From Marinomonas phaeophyticola (lineage in GTDB: Bacteria > Pseudomonadota > Gammaproteobacteria > Pseudomonadales > Marinomonadaceae), in contig NZ_JAPUBN010000013.1 of NCBI RefSeq assembly GCF_026966905.1, forward strand, positions 372,001-436,000: a stretch of 64,000 nt of DNA, written 5' to 3'. Below the pieces are notes generated by a model, which worked only from the letters and a program-made list of their open reading frames with translations, searched no databases and had not been told where the DNA came from. Position numbers and translations under genes: made by a program. Positions 26,652-35,244 of this stretch are shown piece after piece (the first letter of the stretch is position 1; every line of letters begins with the position of its first letter).

Positions 26652-27131
26652 ATGACCATAACCTTTCGACAAGCCAGAGTGAATGATGCCGAAGCCATTG
26701 CCACCTTAGTGGTAGCGTTAACAACAGAAATATGTGAGCGAGCAAGTGCTCCCTTGTTAAATGTGAACCTTGATGACACGATTCATCTTTGTCATGAATT
26801 AATGTCTCAGGGGCATTACTTTGCAATTGTTGGAGAGTCTGATAATTCGTCGAATCCAATTGCGGTGGTTACTATGGTTGAGACTTATGCCCTGTATGCA
26901 GGTGGTAAAATGGGGGTTATTCAAGAATGTTATGTTGCCCCAGATTATAGGGCGACAGGTGTTGGGTCATTGTTGATAGCGCAGGCGAAAGAGTATGCTC
27001 AAAAGCAAGGTTGGTCTTGTATTGAGCTTTGTACACCGCCTTTACCGGCCTTTGAACGAACGCTAAAATTCTATCAAAAGAACGGCTTAATCCCTGTTGG
27101 TGGTCGTAAGATGAGACAAAAGTTTCAATAA
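26652..27131 (+). CDS. GNAT-family N-acetyltransferase
   Basis: The 159-residue protein has the GNAT fold: an N-terminal strand MTITFRQARVNDAEAIA, the acetyl-CoA motif A ECYVAPDYRATGVGSLL near residues 95-111, and the C-terminal CTPPLPAFERTLKFYQKNGL with the conserved tyrosine-containing helix. The acceptor is unknown. ATG 26652 begins the fold directly; a TTG four codons earlier is possible. It follows a LysE-type exporter. Confidence 0.86.
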   Translation: MTITFRQARVNDAEAIATLVVALTTEICERASAPLLNVNLDDTIHLCHELMSQGHYFAIVGESDNSSNPIAVVTMVETYALYAGGKMGVIQECYVAPDYRATGVGSLLIAQAKEYAQKQGWSCIELCTPPLPAFERTLKFYQKNGLIPVGGRKMRQKFQ

Positions 27132-27193
27132 ATAGGTTGTAGGGTTTGCCATCCTTGGCGTTTTTGAAATTGGTTTTTTATATGTTAGGGGTT

Positions 27194-28141
27194 TTACTTT
27201 GACACGGCTTTGGTTTTTCTCATAGATGAGAATGACCAATTAAATTTAACGGCGGATACGGCTAATAAAATGAATATGACGCCTACTACTTGAAGCAGGC
27301 TTATTTGGGTTGAGAAGGCAAAATAATCCACAAAGAGCGCCGTTACAGGATAAATGAAAGACAGCAGGGCAATTAAACTCGTTGGTAACTTCTGGAAGCT
27401 GTCATACATAATGATATACATAAAGCCAGTCAGTACGGCGCCGAGAATAAGAAGATCGATCCATTGACTTGTCTGTTCTGGTAAACGGTTAAAATCAACA
27501 AAGGGGAATAGCATGCCTATGCCCACAACAACCTGTACTAGGGCGACAAAAGTGGAAGGGATTTGACCGACTTTTTTGGTAATAAGCGTTGTCGCTGTGT
27601 AAAGTAAAGCTGCGCTTAATGCCAGTAATAGGCCAAATAGGGCTCCGGATTCTATATTATTCTCGTTAGCTGGCTTGGGCTCATCATAAAATAACTTGCG
27701 TATTTCATTGATGTCTAATTCAACGATTAAAAATAATCCAATAAACGCCATTCCTAACCAAAATAGCAACGCAGCGGATAATTTATCTTTGGTTAATAAC
27801 GCGCCTGCTAATACCAGAAACAGAGGTTGCATATGATAGGCCACCGTCGCGATGGAAAAAGGAATGTAATCGAAAGAGGCAAAGAGAAATACCCAATTGG
27901 CAACAAGTGTGATGCCACCTAAAATGATCATCAATAAGATGCTGGGTTTAAAGAAATCTTTACGAACTATACCTGAATAGTAGGCATAGGCACCTAACGC
28001 TATAGCACCGATAACACAGCGAAAAAACACCACATTCCAAAATGACTGATCTGAGCTGATAACAAAGTAACCAATGGTTCCTGACAGTACCATAGCAAGC
28101 GCTAACTCTATGCTGCCTATGGTGTGATTTGAATTCTGCAT
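27194..28141 (-). CDS. DMT-superfamily (EamA) transporter
   Basis: The 315-residue protein has ten membrane helices arranged as two EamA repeats, the first from about 10 to 140 and the second from about 165 to 300. Such carriers export metabolites or amino acids. GGAG six bases before ATG 28141 supports this start over an upstream frame extension. It is divergent from an Lrp-family gene, which is a plausible controller; Lrp-type regulators often govern neighbouring amino-acid exporters. Confidence 0.86.
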   Translation of the reverse strand: MQNSNHTIGSIELALAMVLSGTIGYFVISSDQSFWNVVFFRCVIGAIALGAYAYYSGIVRKDFFKPSILLMIILGGITLVANWVFLFASFDYIPFSIATVAYHMQPLFLVLAGALLTKDKLSAALLFWLGMAFIGLFLIVELDINEIRKLFYDEPKPANENNIESGALFGLLLALSAALLYTATTLITKKVGQIPSTFVALVQVVVGIGMLFPFVDFNRLPEQTSQWIDLLILGAVLTGFMYIIMYDSFQKLPTSLIALLSFIYPVTALFVDYFAFSTQISLLQVVGVIFILLAVSAVKFNWSFSSMRKTKAVSK

Positions 28142-28334
28142 GCTGTACTCCAATGAAAGTCGAATTATGTTCTTCCTAACCATTTGCTTCCAATATTTTC
28201 TAAATACGGAACCTTTAATCAGTGTTTTTTGAGAAGAACTGATTTATGGTGAATAGAATAAAGTGGAAAGCATTACTTTGGCAGTAGTAAAAAAAGATAA
28301 ATTTGACTATAAACCGTATTTATTAGAGGCAAAA

Positions 28335-28796
28335 ATGCAAAATCACCTTAAAAAAGAAATAATTCATCTAGATGGCATTGATTCTAGGCTCATTGAGCTA
28401 CTTTATGAAAATGCACGTACTCCAGTGACCGAGTTGAGCCGCGCTGTTGGAATGACGGCTCCTAGTGTTAATGAACGTTTAAAACGGCTTGAAGAAAAGG
28501 GTGTGATTGCAGGTTACCGAATAGAGGTGAACCCCACTGTTCTTGGCTACAGCTTGATTGCGATCGTCCGTATGCGACCTTTACCAGGGAAATTAAAAGC
28601 ATTGGAAGCGCTGATTGTTTCTATTCCTGAATTTGTTGAGTGCGATAAAGTCACCGGAGAAGATTGTTACATTGCGCGTTTGTATTTAAAAGACATTAGT
28701 GATTTAGACCCTATTCTTGATCGATTCTCGGAGTTGGCGGATACCAATACGGCGATTGTAAAATCCACCCCAGTGAAACGACGATTGTTGGTATAA
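28335..28796 (+). CDS. Lrp/AsnC-family transcriptional regulator
   Basis: The 153-residue length matches the family. It has an N-terminal helix-turn-helix (LDGIDSRLIELLYENARTPV, then SRAVGMTAPSVNERLKRLEEKG) and a C-terminal RAM effector domain with VECDKVTGEDCYIARLYL. AGAGG is a few bases before ATG 28335; a GTG at 28263 would give 24 extra residues. It is divergent from the EamA transporter and directly abuts the AraC gene (TAA then ATG with no gap), which suggests joint translation. Confidence 0.9.
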   Translation: MQNHLKKEIIHLDGIDSRLIELLYENARTPVTELSRAVGMTAPSVNERLKRLEEKGVIAGYRIEVNPTVLGYSLIAIVRMRPLPGKLKALEALIVSIPEFVECDKVTGEDCYIARLYLKDISDLDPILDRFSELADTNTAIVKSTPVKRRLLV

Positions 28797-29642
28797 ATGA
28801 ATTATTGGCGACGTACTCCTAACAATGTGCACTTGTCGAAGTTCATTGATTGTTATTGGTTTTTAGAAAAAGAAGTCGGGGATTTAAGTCATAATTACCC
28901 TAAATTGAATCCTGATCCGACTACGCATCTAATTATAGCTTCTGCGAATCATCCGTATCAATATGATCAAGGGACTCTTTCTCAGAGAGGGTATGGTAGC
29001 CACTGGATTTTTCCTCATCGGCATACTTTTACGATGGATCATTCTTCTCCTTTTCAAATCATTGGGATTAAATTTAGAACTGGAGCCTTATACTCTCTTG
29101 AAAAATCCTTTTCCGAGACGTTAGGGTTCGCGTTAGAGAAAATACAGACAGTGTACCTTAATGAATTGATGGGGTTAGATAAATGGACGATTAACGAGCT
29201 ATTGAGGGAATCGATTACGTACTCAGAAAATGTGTGTACTAAGCTAGATGACCTATTTGAGCCGTGTATTGGTCACGTTCGTGAAGATAAACACAGTGAA
29301 TTAGTTCGGCAGATTTTGCCCTTGTTAAGTTGCACATCTATTGCCGATATTGGTGCCAAATTACATCGTTCTCAACGCACGGTTGAACGCAGCTTTCTAA
29401 GAGTCACTGAGCTCACCTTAAAGCAGTGCCAATCTATGATTCGATTGGAAAACATGCTCAATTATCTTTATCAAAGAAAGTCAGAGGAAATTGATTGGGG
29501 CGATTTAGCGGCCCAGTTTGAGTTTAGTGATCAACCGCATTTGATTCGTCATCTAAAAAGTACAATCGGTAAAACCCCAGGAGAATATTTATTACAACGA
29601 GACCTGACCATTGATATCTATGGCGATTTTGAGGTCAGCTAA
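28797..29642 (+). CDS. AraC-family transcriptional regulator with DUF6597-type sensor region
   Basis: The 281-residue protein has an N-terminal domain starting NNVHLSKFIDCYWFLE and including DPTTHLIIA and IGIKFRTGALYSL, the pattern of the DUF6597 sensor domain. A C-terminal AraC DNA-binding domain with two helix-turn-helices (IADIGAKLHRSQRTVERSFL and WGDLAAQFEFSDQPHLIRHLK) follows. The ATG directly follows the Lrp stop and lacks its own clear ribosome site. The target genes are not evident. Confidence 0.87.
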   Translation: MNYWRRTPNNVHLSKFIDCYWFLEKEVGDLSHNYPKLNPDPTTHLIIASANHPYQYDQGTLSQRGYGSHWIFPHRHTFTMDHSSPFQIIGIKFRTGALYSLEKSFSETLGFALEKIQTVYLNELMGLDKWTINELLRESITYSENVCTKLDDLFEPCIGHVREDKHSELVRQILPLLSCTSIADIGAKLHRSQRTVERSFLRVTELTLKQCQSMIRLENMLNYLYQRKSEEIDWGDLAAQFEFSDQPHLIRHLKSTIGKTPGEYLLQRDLTIDIYGDFEVS

Positions 29643-29724
29643 AAACTGTCGTATTTATTCAATCCATACTGTTTTCAAACCGATAAAGTGATGGCTAAGA
29701 TTATTAACGAAAACAGGAAAGACA

Positions 29725-30171
29725 ATGAATATAACGATTCGACAATATCAGCAATCAGATTTAGAGAGTGTGCTTAACTCATGGGAAAGCGCGACACGTC
29801 TGGCGCATGAATTTATGACGGATGAGTTTATCGCAAAGCAAAGAGTGAATGTAGAAAATGTATATTTACCTAACACGGATACCTGGGTAGCCGAGATAAA
29901 TGGTTCTGTTAAAGGCTTTATTTCATTAATGGGTAATGAAGTCGGAGCGATATTTTTACAACCCGAACATCATAGGTTGGGGATAGGTAAAGCCCTGATT
30001 AATAAGGCGAAGTCATTACATGATGAACTGGAACTAGAGGTATTTAAAGTAAATAAAATTGGACAAAGGTTTTATGAAAACTGCGGATTTTATCCGATAA
30101 GTGAATCTGTGCATGAGCTTACAGGAGAGGCTGTGTTACGCTTAAAATATACTCCTGATAGTGTGAATTAA
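29725..30171 (+). CDS. GNAT-family N-acetyltransferase, YjaB-like
   Basis: The 148-residue protein has the YjaB-like pattern: MNITIRQYQQSDLESVLNSW, SATRLAHEFMTDEF, GFISLMGNEVGAIFLQPE, the acetyl-CoA loop HHRLGIGKALI, and FKVNKIGQRFYENCGF near the end. Its acceptor is unknown. AGGAAAG stands upstream of the ATG. The gene is single; an inverted repeat follows its stop. Confidence 0.88.
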   Translation: MNITIRQYQQSDLESVLNSWESATRLAHEFMTDEFIAKQRVNVENVYLPNTDTWVAEINGSVKGFISLMGNEVGAIFLQPEHHRLGIGKALINKAKSLHDELELEVFKVNKIGQRFYENCGFYPISESVHELTGEAVLRLKYTPDSVN

Positions 30172-30196
30172 AACGCTATATTAATAATCAATATTG

Positions 30197-30261
30197 GTCG
30201 AGTAACCATTTGCAGGAGTCCGGTAAAACTATAATGCTAGAGCCGAATTTAGTTACTCGAC
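30197..30261 (+). repeat. Inverted repeat with 45-base interval after GNAT gene
   Basis: GTCGAGTAAC (30197-30206) and GTTACTCGAC (30252-30261) are perfect complements. An RNA from either strand could close a 10-bp stem over a 45-base loop that itself has a small CGG/CCG stem. A terminator-like T run is lacking. Function unknown; it could be a transcript end or a small structured RNA. Confidence 0.5.
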
Positions 30262-30385
30262 TCTCTGTCTCTAAAAAATCACCAATAAATATTAAATTTA
30301 TCTCGCTTTTCCTTGCCGTGTAAATAAACATAGCTGTGATTAAGGTGCTACATTATAAAAAATAATCTGTTTGAATGGTGAAGGT

Positions 30386-30667
30386 ATGAATTTAGATAAA
30401 GCAAAAAAGCGTATTGCAAAACAAACTAAGAAGGGATTTAAAGGCTACCCGACTATATCTATCGAATACTTTGGTAAAGAGGCTGGCTGTGCGACAGAAG
30501 TGGTTGTTACTTTCACCTTGGAAGAGGGCGCCGATGCTCAAGAAGAACGTTTTACCAGTAAAACAAACGCTCGGGAAAGTGAGGTAATTCAATCGGCTTT
30601 AGTTAAAATTATAGAGCGAACTCAAGCGGTTTCTGTCGATGAAGTGGCAGGCGTTAGCGTTAAATAA
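30386..30667 (+). CDS. Conserved hypothetical protein
   Basis: The 93-residue soluble protein starts MNLDKAKKRIAKQTKKGFKG and ends with ESEVIQSALVKIIERT. I recall close relatives in Pseudomonas and other gammaproteobacteria with the same length, all uncharacterised. The composition is mixed alpha/beta: a basic N-terminal helix, two strands (TISIEYFG, CATEVVVTFTLEEGA) and a C-terminal helix. It has no membrane segment. The ATG at 30386 is preferred, although the ribosome site is weak. A clear hairpin follows. Confidence 0.72.
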   Translation: MNLDKAKKRIAKQTKKGFKGYPTISIEYFGKEAGCATEVVVTFTLEEGADAQEERFTSKTNARESEVIQSALVKIIERTQAVSVDEVAGVSVK

Positions 30668-30682
30668 CGACGTGTGAATTGA

Positions 30683-30707
30683 CAAGTTGGGTGGGTCTCC
30701 CAACTTG
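30683..30707. terminator. Terminator between converging genes
   Basis: CAAGTTGGG (30683-30691) and CCCAACTTG (30699-30707) make a 9-bp G+C-containing stem over a 7-base loop, with T-rich DNA after it. Confidence 0.7.
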
Positions 30708-30732
30708 CTATCTGTTTATTCTATTTTATTCT

Positions 30733-31578
30733 TTAGACTATCCACTGATTCGCTTGTTTTAGTACCTTCTTTAAACTGATTTTTATGTCCTCAAAATCCG
30801 TTGGGAGATGACCTCTATGAGTAATTAAATAAATAGGGTAGCTGAATTCAGGTGCATCAGTCACCCGAATTAAACGGCCTTCTTGTAAATACTTGTCCAC
30901 AACCCGTGTTCTAAAATACCCATTGCCCCCATTCCTTAACATGACTTTTAATGCCATTGGGCCTAATGAAAAGGTCATTGCTGTGTGTCTGTTAAACGGT
31001 AAGCAACGGTCGAATTGCTGTACAAATTCTTCACCCCAGTCAATATACAAATTAGGTGAGGCATTATGAGCACAAGCGACATGAATCAGTTTTTCTTCTG
31101 CAATTTGTTCTATCACTAAATCTGGATAATAGCGGGCACTGTGTACAATGGCCGCATCTAATGTATTTCTACGAATGTTATTGTAAATCTCATCCGTTGT
31201 AGTGACTCGACTGGTTAACTGTAAATGTTCTAAGCGGGAAAGTTCAATAACCCAATCAACCATAATGGGGTTCCATAAACTGTTTTCAGCACCCAGAGAC
31301 AAAGGCTGCTTGTTATCGGTTTTCGGTTCAAGACAAGCGTCTTTGGCGGCTTGCCAGATAAAGAGCATTTCTTGAGCGTATTTGGAAAACCTTTCTCCTG
31401 CTGGCGTTAAGCGAGCGCCCCCACGATTACGAATAAAGAGCTTTGTGCCCATATCTGCTTCAAGGGAGTGAATTCTTGCGGTTACCGTTGTTTGTGTGAT
31501 GTGCAATCGTTCCGCCGCTTTTGCAAACGTACCTGATTGCATGATTTCGATAAAGGTTTTAGCTAACTCAATGTCCAT
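30733..31578 (-). CDS. LysR-family transcriptional regulator
   Basis: The 281-residue protein has MDIELAKTFIEIMQSGTFA and TTVTARIHSLEADMGTKLF as the DNA-binding domain and a shorter effector domain. Its sequence resembles the HdfR-like LysR subgroup. ATG 31578 begins the domain; a TTG seven codons earlier is unlikely. It is divergent from the HPP gene with 144 bases between. That gap holds an A+T-rich imperfect dyad (about 31603-31634) that could be its operator. Confidence 0.87.
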   Translation of the reverse strand: MDIELAKTFIEIMQSGTFAKAAERLHITQTTVTARIHSLEADMGTKLFIRNRGGARLTPAGERFSKYAQEMLFIWQAAKDACLEPKTDNKQPLSLGAENSLWNPIMVDWVIELSRLEHLQLTSRVTTTDEIYNNIRRNTLDAAIVHSARYYPDLVIEQIAEEKLIHVACAHNASPNLYIDWGEEFVQQFDRCLPFNRHTAMTFSLGPMALKVMLRNGGNGYFRTRVVDKYLQEGRLIRVTDAPEFSYPIYLITHRGHLPTDFEDIKISLKKVLKQANQWIV

Positions 31579-31722
31579 AAAAAACTCATTTAAATGCAAT
31601 AATATTGAATTAATACTTATTTAATATTCATTATACTGTGAGTTAGCAATTACGTACTATAACTCAGCTTTTTAAGTGGGCTAAATTCACTTTCTTTCTA
31701 TATCACTCTCCCGGATGTTGCT

Positions 31723-32409
31723 ATGTCATTTATGAAAACCTGCTTTCAATTCATTGGTGTGGAAACCAACCAAACGTCTCATCTTGAACGTCTTATTTCA
31801 GGTTTAGCAACGTGCTTTGCGATAAGTGTTGTTGCTTTAGTTACTAAGTGGAGTCTTTCTTCTCCCGTACACGTTTTGTTTTTTGCCTCGGCTGCAGCCA
31901 GTGCTTTTCTTGTGTTTGCGTTACCTCATGGCGCTCTATCTCAACCTTGGCCCACATTGGCTGGGCAGGCGATTGCGGCATTGGTGGGTGTTGGTTTTGC
32001 TGAGTATCTTGATAGCACTATCCTTACGGCTGCGTTAGCGGTGGGCTGTACTGTATTTTTAATGCATTATTTAGGGTGTTTGCATCCTCCGGGAGGCGCG
32101 ACCGCATTTTATTTTGTTACAGAGTATCCACAAATCAATGCGTATGAATCGGTTACTGTGTTTTTAATTAATATCTGTGTGATTATCTTGCTTGCGATGG
32201 TAGTGAACAATCTTTTTTATTGGCGTCGCTATCCTCTATATTGGCTTAAAAAAACGGCGGTCAATCCTTCGTTACCTCATCATTTTGAAGTAGAGGATTT
32301 GCATCATGTGCTGCAGCAGCAAGATGTGTTTGTTGATGTGAGTTTAAGTGAATTACAGAGTATTTATGAAGCGGCAAGCCAAGTAGCCAGTGACAAACGT
32401 CGGCGTTAG
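31723..32409 (+). CDS. HPP-family integral membrane protein
   Basis: The 228-residue protein has four to five membrane helices (about 25-180) and the family signature LGCLHPPGGATAFYFV near residues 120-136, preceded by FALPHGALSQPWPTLAGQ. HPP proteins are implicated in nitrite transport in cyanobacteria and chloroplasts, but their role in proteobacteria is unsettled. The cytoplasmic C-terminal tail (about 185-228) is charged; it lacks the CBS domains found in some relatives. It is divergent from a LysR gene. Confidence 0.88.
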   Translation: MSFMKTCFQFIGVETNQTSHLERLISGLATCFAISVVALVTKWSLSSPVHVLFFASAAASAFLVFALPHGALSQPWPTLAGQAIAALVGVGFAEYLDSTILTAALAVGCTVFLMHYLGCLHPPGGATAFYFVTEYPQINAYESVTVFLINICVIILLAMVVNNLFYWRRYPLYWLKKTAVNPSLPHHFEVEDLHHVLQQQDVFVDVSLSELQSIYEAASQVASDKRRR

Positions 32410-32457
32410 TAGCACGATCATTAAGCCTGAATACATGACTTATGTGATACTGAGAAA

Positions 32458-32490
32458 ATCCGCCAACTGATTATTAGAACATTGGCGGAT
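32458..32490. terminator. Terminator between HPP gene and chemoreceptor gene
   Basis: ATCCGCCAA (32458-32466) pairs with TTGGCGGAT (32482-32490). It lies six bases from the chemoreceptor stop and serves the converging genes. Confidence 0.7.
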
Positions 32491-32496
32491 CATTAT

Positions 32497-34140
32497 TTAG
32501 ACTTTGAATTTATCCATGTTTTTGCTTAATTCAGTAGAGATATTGAAAATATTTTCTGAGGCTTTTTGTGAGTTTAGTATTACTTCCAGGTTTTCTGAAG
32601 ATAAGGTGTTTAATGAGCTAATGTTTTGATTTATTTCATTCACGGCACCGCTTTGTTGGTCGGTAGCCGTGGCGATTTGATAAATTATATCATTTGTCTG
32701 GTTAATCGTTGCCTCAACAGTATTTAAAGATTCTTTTACTCTTTGAGACATGTTAACGACTTCTTCTACTTGCCCTGAACCACTATTAATTGCATCTACG
32801 GCTTCACTCACTCCACTTTCTAAGTCGGCAATCATGGTTTGTATATTTTCAGTTGATTGTTGTGTTCTGCTGGCTAATGTCCTTACCTCATCGGCAACAA
32901 CAGCAAACCCTCTGCCCTGTTCCCCTGCTCGAGCGGCTTCAATCGCCGCATTAAGTGCTAATAAGTTTGTTTGCTCGGCGATACCCTGAATAACACCGAG
33001 TACTTGTGCTATGTTTTCAGACTCTTTAGCGAGCTTGATGATCACTGTACTCGCGTGAGATACGGATTTTGATAGATTATTTATATTGGTTACCGATTGA
33101 TCTACAATGGCGACAGTTTGATGAGAGGCTTCTTTCGCTTTATGTGTTTCTGCTTGTGCTGTTTGAGCATTGGTCGCCACTTCATTGATTGAATAATTTA
33201 GCTCATTAATGGCGGTTGCAATCTGTTCTAATCTAGAATTTTGCTCTGTTGAAATGGATTTGCTATGAGTCGATAAGCTGTTTAGTTCAGTGGTCGCTTC
33301 AAATAACGAATGAGCGTCCGACTTAATCATTTTAATTAAGCTTTGTAATTTTTCAATCAACTTATTAAATGTCTTAGCTAAGATAGACAATTCATCTTTA
33401 CCATTGCTATCTAAGCGCCCCGTTAAGTTTCCATCCCCTTCACTTATTTCAGAAATCATTGATTCTAGATTATTTATTCTAGACGTAATTAGTTTAGGTA
33501 AAAGTAAAAAGCAAATGAAACTGATGATTAAAATTAAAGAGACAAAAAGTATGAATAGCGAGTTTTGGGTGTCTGAGGCATTAATAGATCGAGTGACGGT
33601 TTTATCGGATAAATTATTTATCTTCTCCCCAACAACATCGTAATAACTCCGAAGAGAGTCAAAATACTTTGCCGTATCTCCCGCATTTAGCTTCGACGCT
33701 TCATCTATTTTCCCAGAGTCTGCAAGTTTAAATACGTTTTTCGCACTTGTAAGCCAAAGTTTATAGGAAGAATCGAAGCTCGTTAAAGTACTTGCTAGCT
33801 CAGGAAAGTCTTTAATTAATATTTTTACTTGATTCATACGATCAAGAGCTTGCTGAGCATTTTCATTGAAACTGTCTAAATCTTCTTTGGTATTTGGCAA
33901 GTTTAATTGTTTTTTTATTAAGTAGCTTTGACTTGCTGAAAGAGCTTGGTATAAATCCCGGTCGGCATTGAGTGTGGTACTAATTCCATTTAAGAATACG
34001 TTTGATAGAAGGGATACATTACTTGAGGACATCTTATTATTCTGGATGCCTAAAAAACTTAAAATTAATACTAAAAGCCCAATAAAGATGAGAGGTATCG
34101 ATATTTTCTTTCTCATAGATATCGAATTAAAATTGATCAT
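32497..34140 (-). CDS. Methyl-accepting chemotaxis protein
   Basis: The 547-residue receptor has a membrane helix near residues 13-31, a periplasmic four-helix-bundle-like domain (about 32-195), a second helix near 196-217, a HAMP domain, and the cytoplasmic signalling hairpin. The tip sequence [21 protein letters not shown] is diagnostic for CheA/CheW contact (quoted within 20 residues). Methylation helices flank it. There is no C-terminal NWETF pentapeptide for CheR docking. The ligand is not predictable. It lies alone, between the HPP and LysR genes. Confidence 0.93.
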   Translation of the reverse strand: MINFNSISMRKKISIPLIFIGLLVLILSFLGIQNNKMSSSNVSLLSNVFLNGISTTLNADRDLYQALSASQSYLIKKQLNLPNTKEDLDSFNENAQQALDRMNQVKILIKDFPELASTLTSFDSSYKLWLTSAKNVFKLADSGKIDEASKLNAGDTAKYFDSLRSYYDVVGEKINNLSDKTVTRSINASDTQNSLFILFVSLILIISFICFLLLPKLITSRINNLESMISEISEGDGNLTGRLDSNGKDELSILAKTFNKLIEKLQSLIKMIKSDAHSLFEATTELNSLSTHSKSISTEQNSRLEQIATAINELNYSINEVATNAQTAQAETHKAKEASHQTVAIVDQSVTNINNLSKSVSHASTVIIKLAKESENIAQVLGVIQGIAEQTNLLALNAAIEAARAGEQGRGFAVVADEVRTLASRTQQSTENIQTMIADLESGVSEAVDAINSGSGQVEEVVNMSQRVKESLNTVEATINQTNDIIYQIATATDQQSGAVNEINQNISSLNTLSSENLEVILNSQKASENIFNISTELSKNMDKFKV

Positions 34141-34252
34141 ATGGGGTTACTCCTTTAAAGAATCCTAAGTATAGATCAGAAAATAATTTCCGCATAAAAA
34201 AGCAGTAATAAGTCATGATACCTTTTTGATTGTAAACTAATTAATGTAGTGG

Positions 34253-35128
34253 CTAACAGTTAACAAGGTTTAAAAATTGTGAAAAGTGCAACACTTTAGA
34301 TAAGCCTTTTTTATCGGGATGAATGTCTAACCAATAGCCATATTCGCCTTCGTACTCAAGACTGTGGAACTTCATGAGTGAACCGTCAGACAGCTCGTTG
34401 AAAATCATATTTTTATCGATAATTGCGAAACCTGCGCCATTTTTAGTGGCGGTAATGACCTGATCTAAAGTGTTAAACTCCATGCCTTGGTTCGAGTCTT
34501 CTTCAATGTTGAGGTTCAGTTCGGCTGCGTTTAACCAGTTTTTCCAAGTTGGTAATCGGCGTCCTTTATGAGTGATGTGTAATAAACTGTCGATTTCATT
34601 CTCTAGGCTTTGGGCTCTAATCAGTAAATCGGGTGCGCAGACGGCAATATGATTTTCTAATTGCAAAAGCTCACTGGAATACCTTGGTTTTGGTCCATTC
34701 CCAAAACGAATTTCAGCATCATAAAGAAATTCACTCTCCTGATGGTTGTGAATACAGAGTGTTAGCTGAGAAAATTGATTTTTAAATACGGGAAGTTTTG
34801 GCACTAACCAACGGGTGGAAAAGGTAGGAGCACTTAAAATATACAGTTTTTGTCTTTGATTTGGCGCTTTTAGCTCGGCAACAGCATCTGAAATCAGATT
34901 AAAGCCAGTGTCCAACTTTGTTAGTAATCTCTCTCCTGAACTGGTGAGTTTTAATTGTTGATGTTGACGTACAAAGAGAGCCACACCTAGAAAATCTTCG
35001 AGGTGTTTTATTTGTCGACTGACAGCCCCTTGGGTAACATTTAATTCTTTTGCTGCTAATGTAAAACTTAAAAAATTACCTGCATACTGAAACGCACGCA
35101 ATGCATTTAAAGAGGGGAGAGATTTCAT
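34253..35128 (-). CDS. LysR-family regulator, GcvA-like
   Basis: The 291-residue protein begins MKSLPSLNALRAFQYAGNFLSFTLAA-like (within 34253-35128), then AAKELNVTQGAVSRQIKHLE, the GcvA/TrpI subgroup pattern, and an effector domain with FSTRWLVPKLPVFK. ATG 35128 was chosen because the frame upstream runs through the terminator of the BCCT gene. It follows the BCCT gene in the same direction, so it may regulate the neighbouring carrier, but no dyad near the carrier promoter proves this. Confidence 0.88.
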   Translation of the reverse strand: MKSLPSLNALRAFQYAGNFLSFTLAAKELNVTQGAVSRQIKHLEDFLGVALFVRQHQQLKLTSSGERLLTKLDTGFNLISDAVAELKAPNQRQKLYILSAPTFSTRWLVPKLPVFKNQFSQLTLCIHNHQESEFLYDAEIRFGNGPKPRYSSELLQLENHIAVCAPDLLIRAQSLENEIDSLLHITHKGRRLPTWKNWLNAAELNLNIEEDSNQGMEFNTLDQVITATKNGAGFAIIDKNMIFNELSDGSLMKFHSLEYEGEYGYWLDIHPDKKGLSKVLHFSQFLNLVNC

Positions 35129-35172
35129 AATAAGGACTCTTTTAAAGCGATATAATACAAGTAAACAGAATG

Positions 35173-35212
35173 GGTTAAAAAGCACAGGGAGTATTGTTAG
35201 TGCTTTTTAACC
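35173..35212 (-). terminator. Terminator of the first BCCT gene
   Basis: GGTTAAAAAGCAC (35173-35185) and GTGCTTTTTAACC (35200-35212) form a perfect 13-bp stem with a 14-base loop. It stands 33 bases after the BCCT stop and before the LysR start, separating the two transcription units. Confidence 0.8.
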
Positions 35213-35244
35213 ATCATAATATTCTATTATAGCTACTTTATTGC

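Noticed and set aside
35129..35185. N-terminal extension of the GcvA-like LysR gene
   Set aside because: The extra frame runs through a perfect 13-bp terminator of the BCCT gene, and the DNA-binding domain starts exactly at the later ATG.
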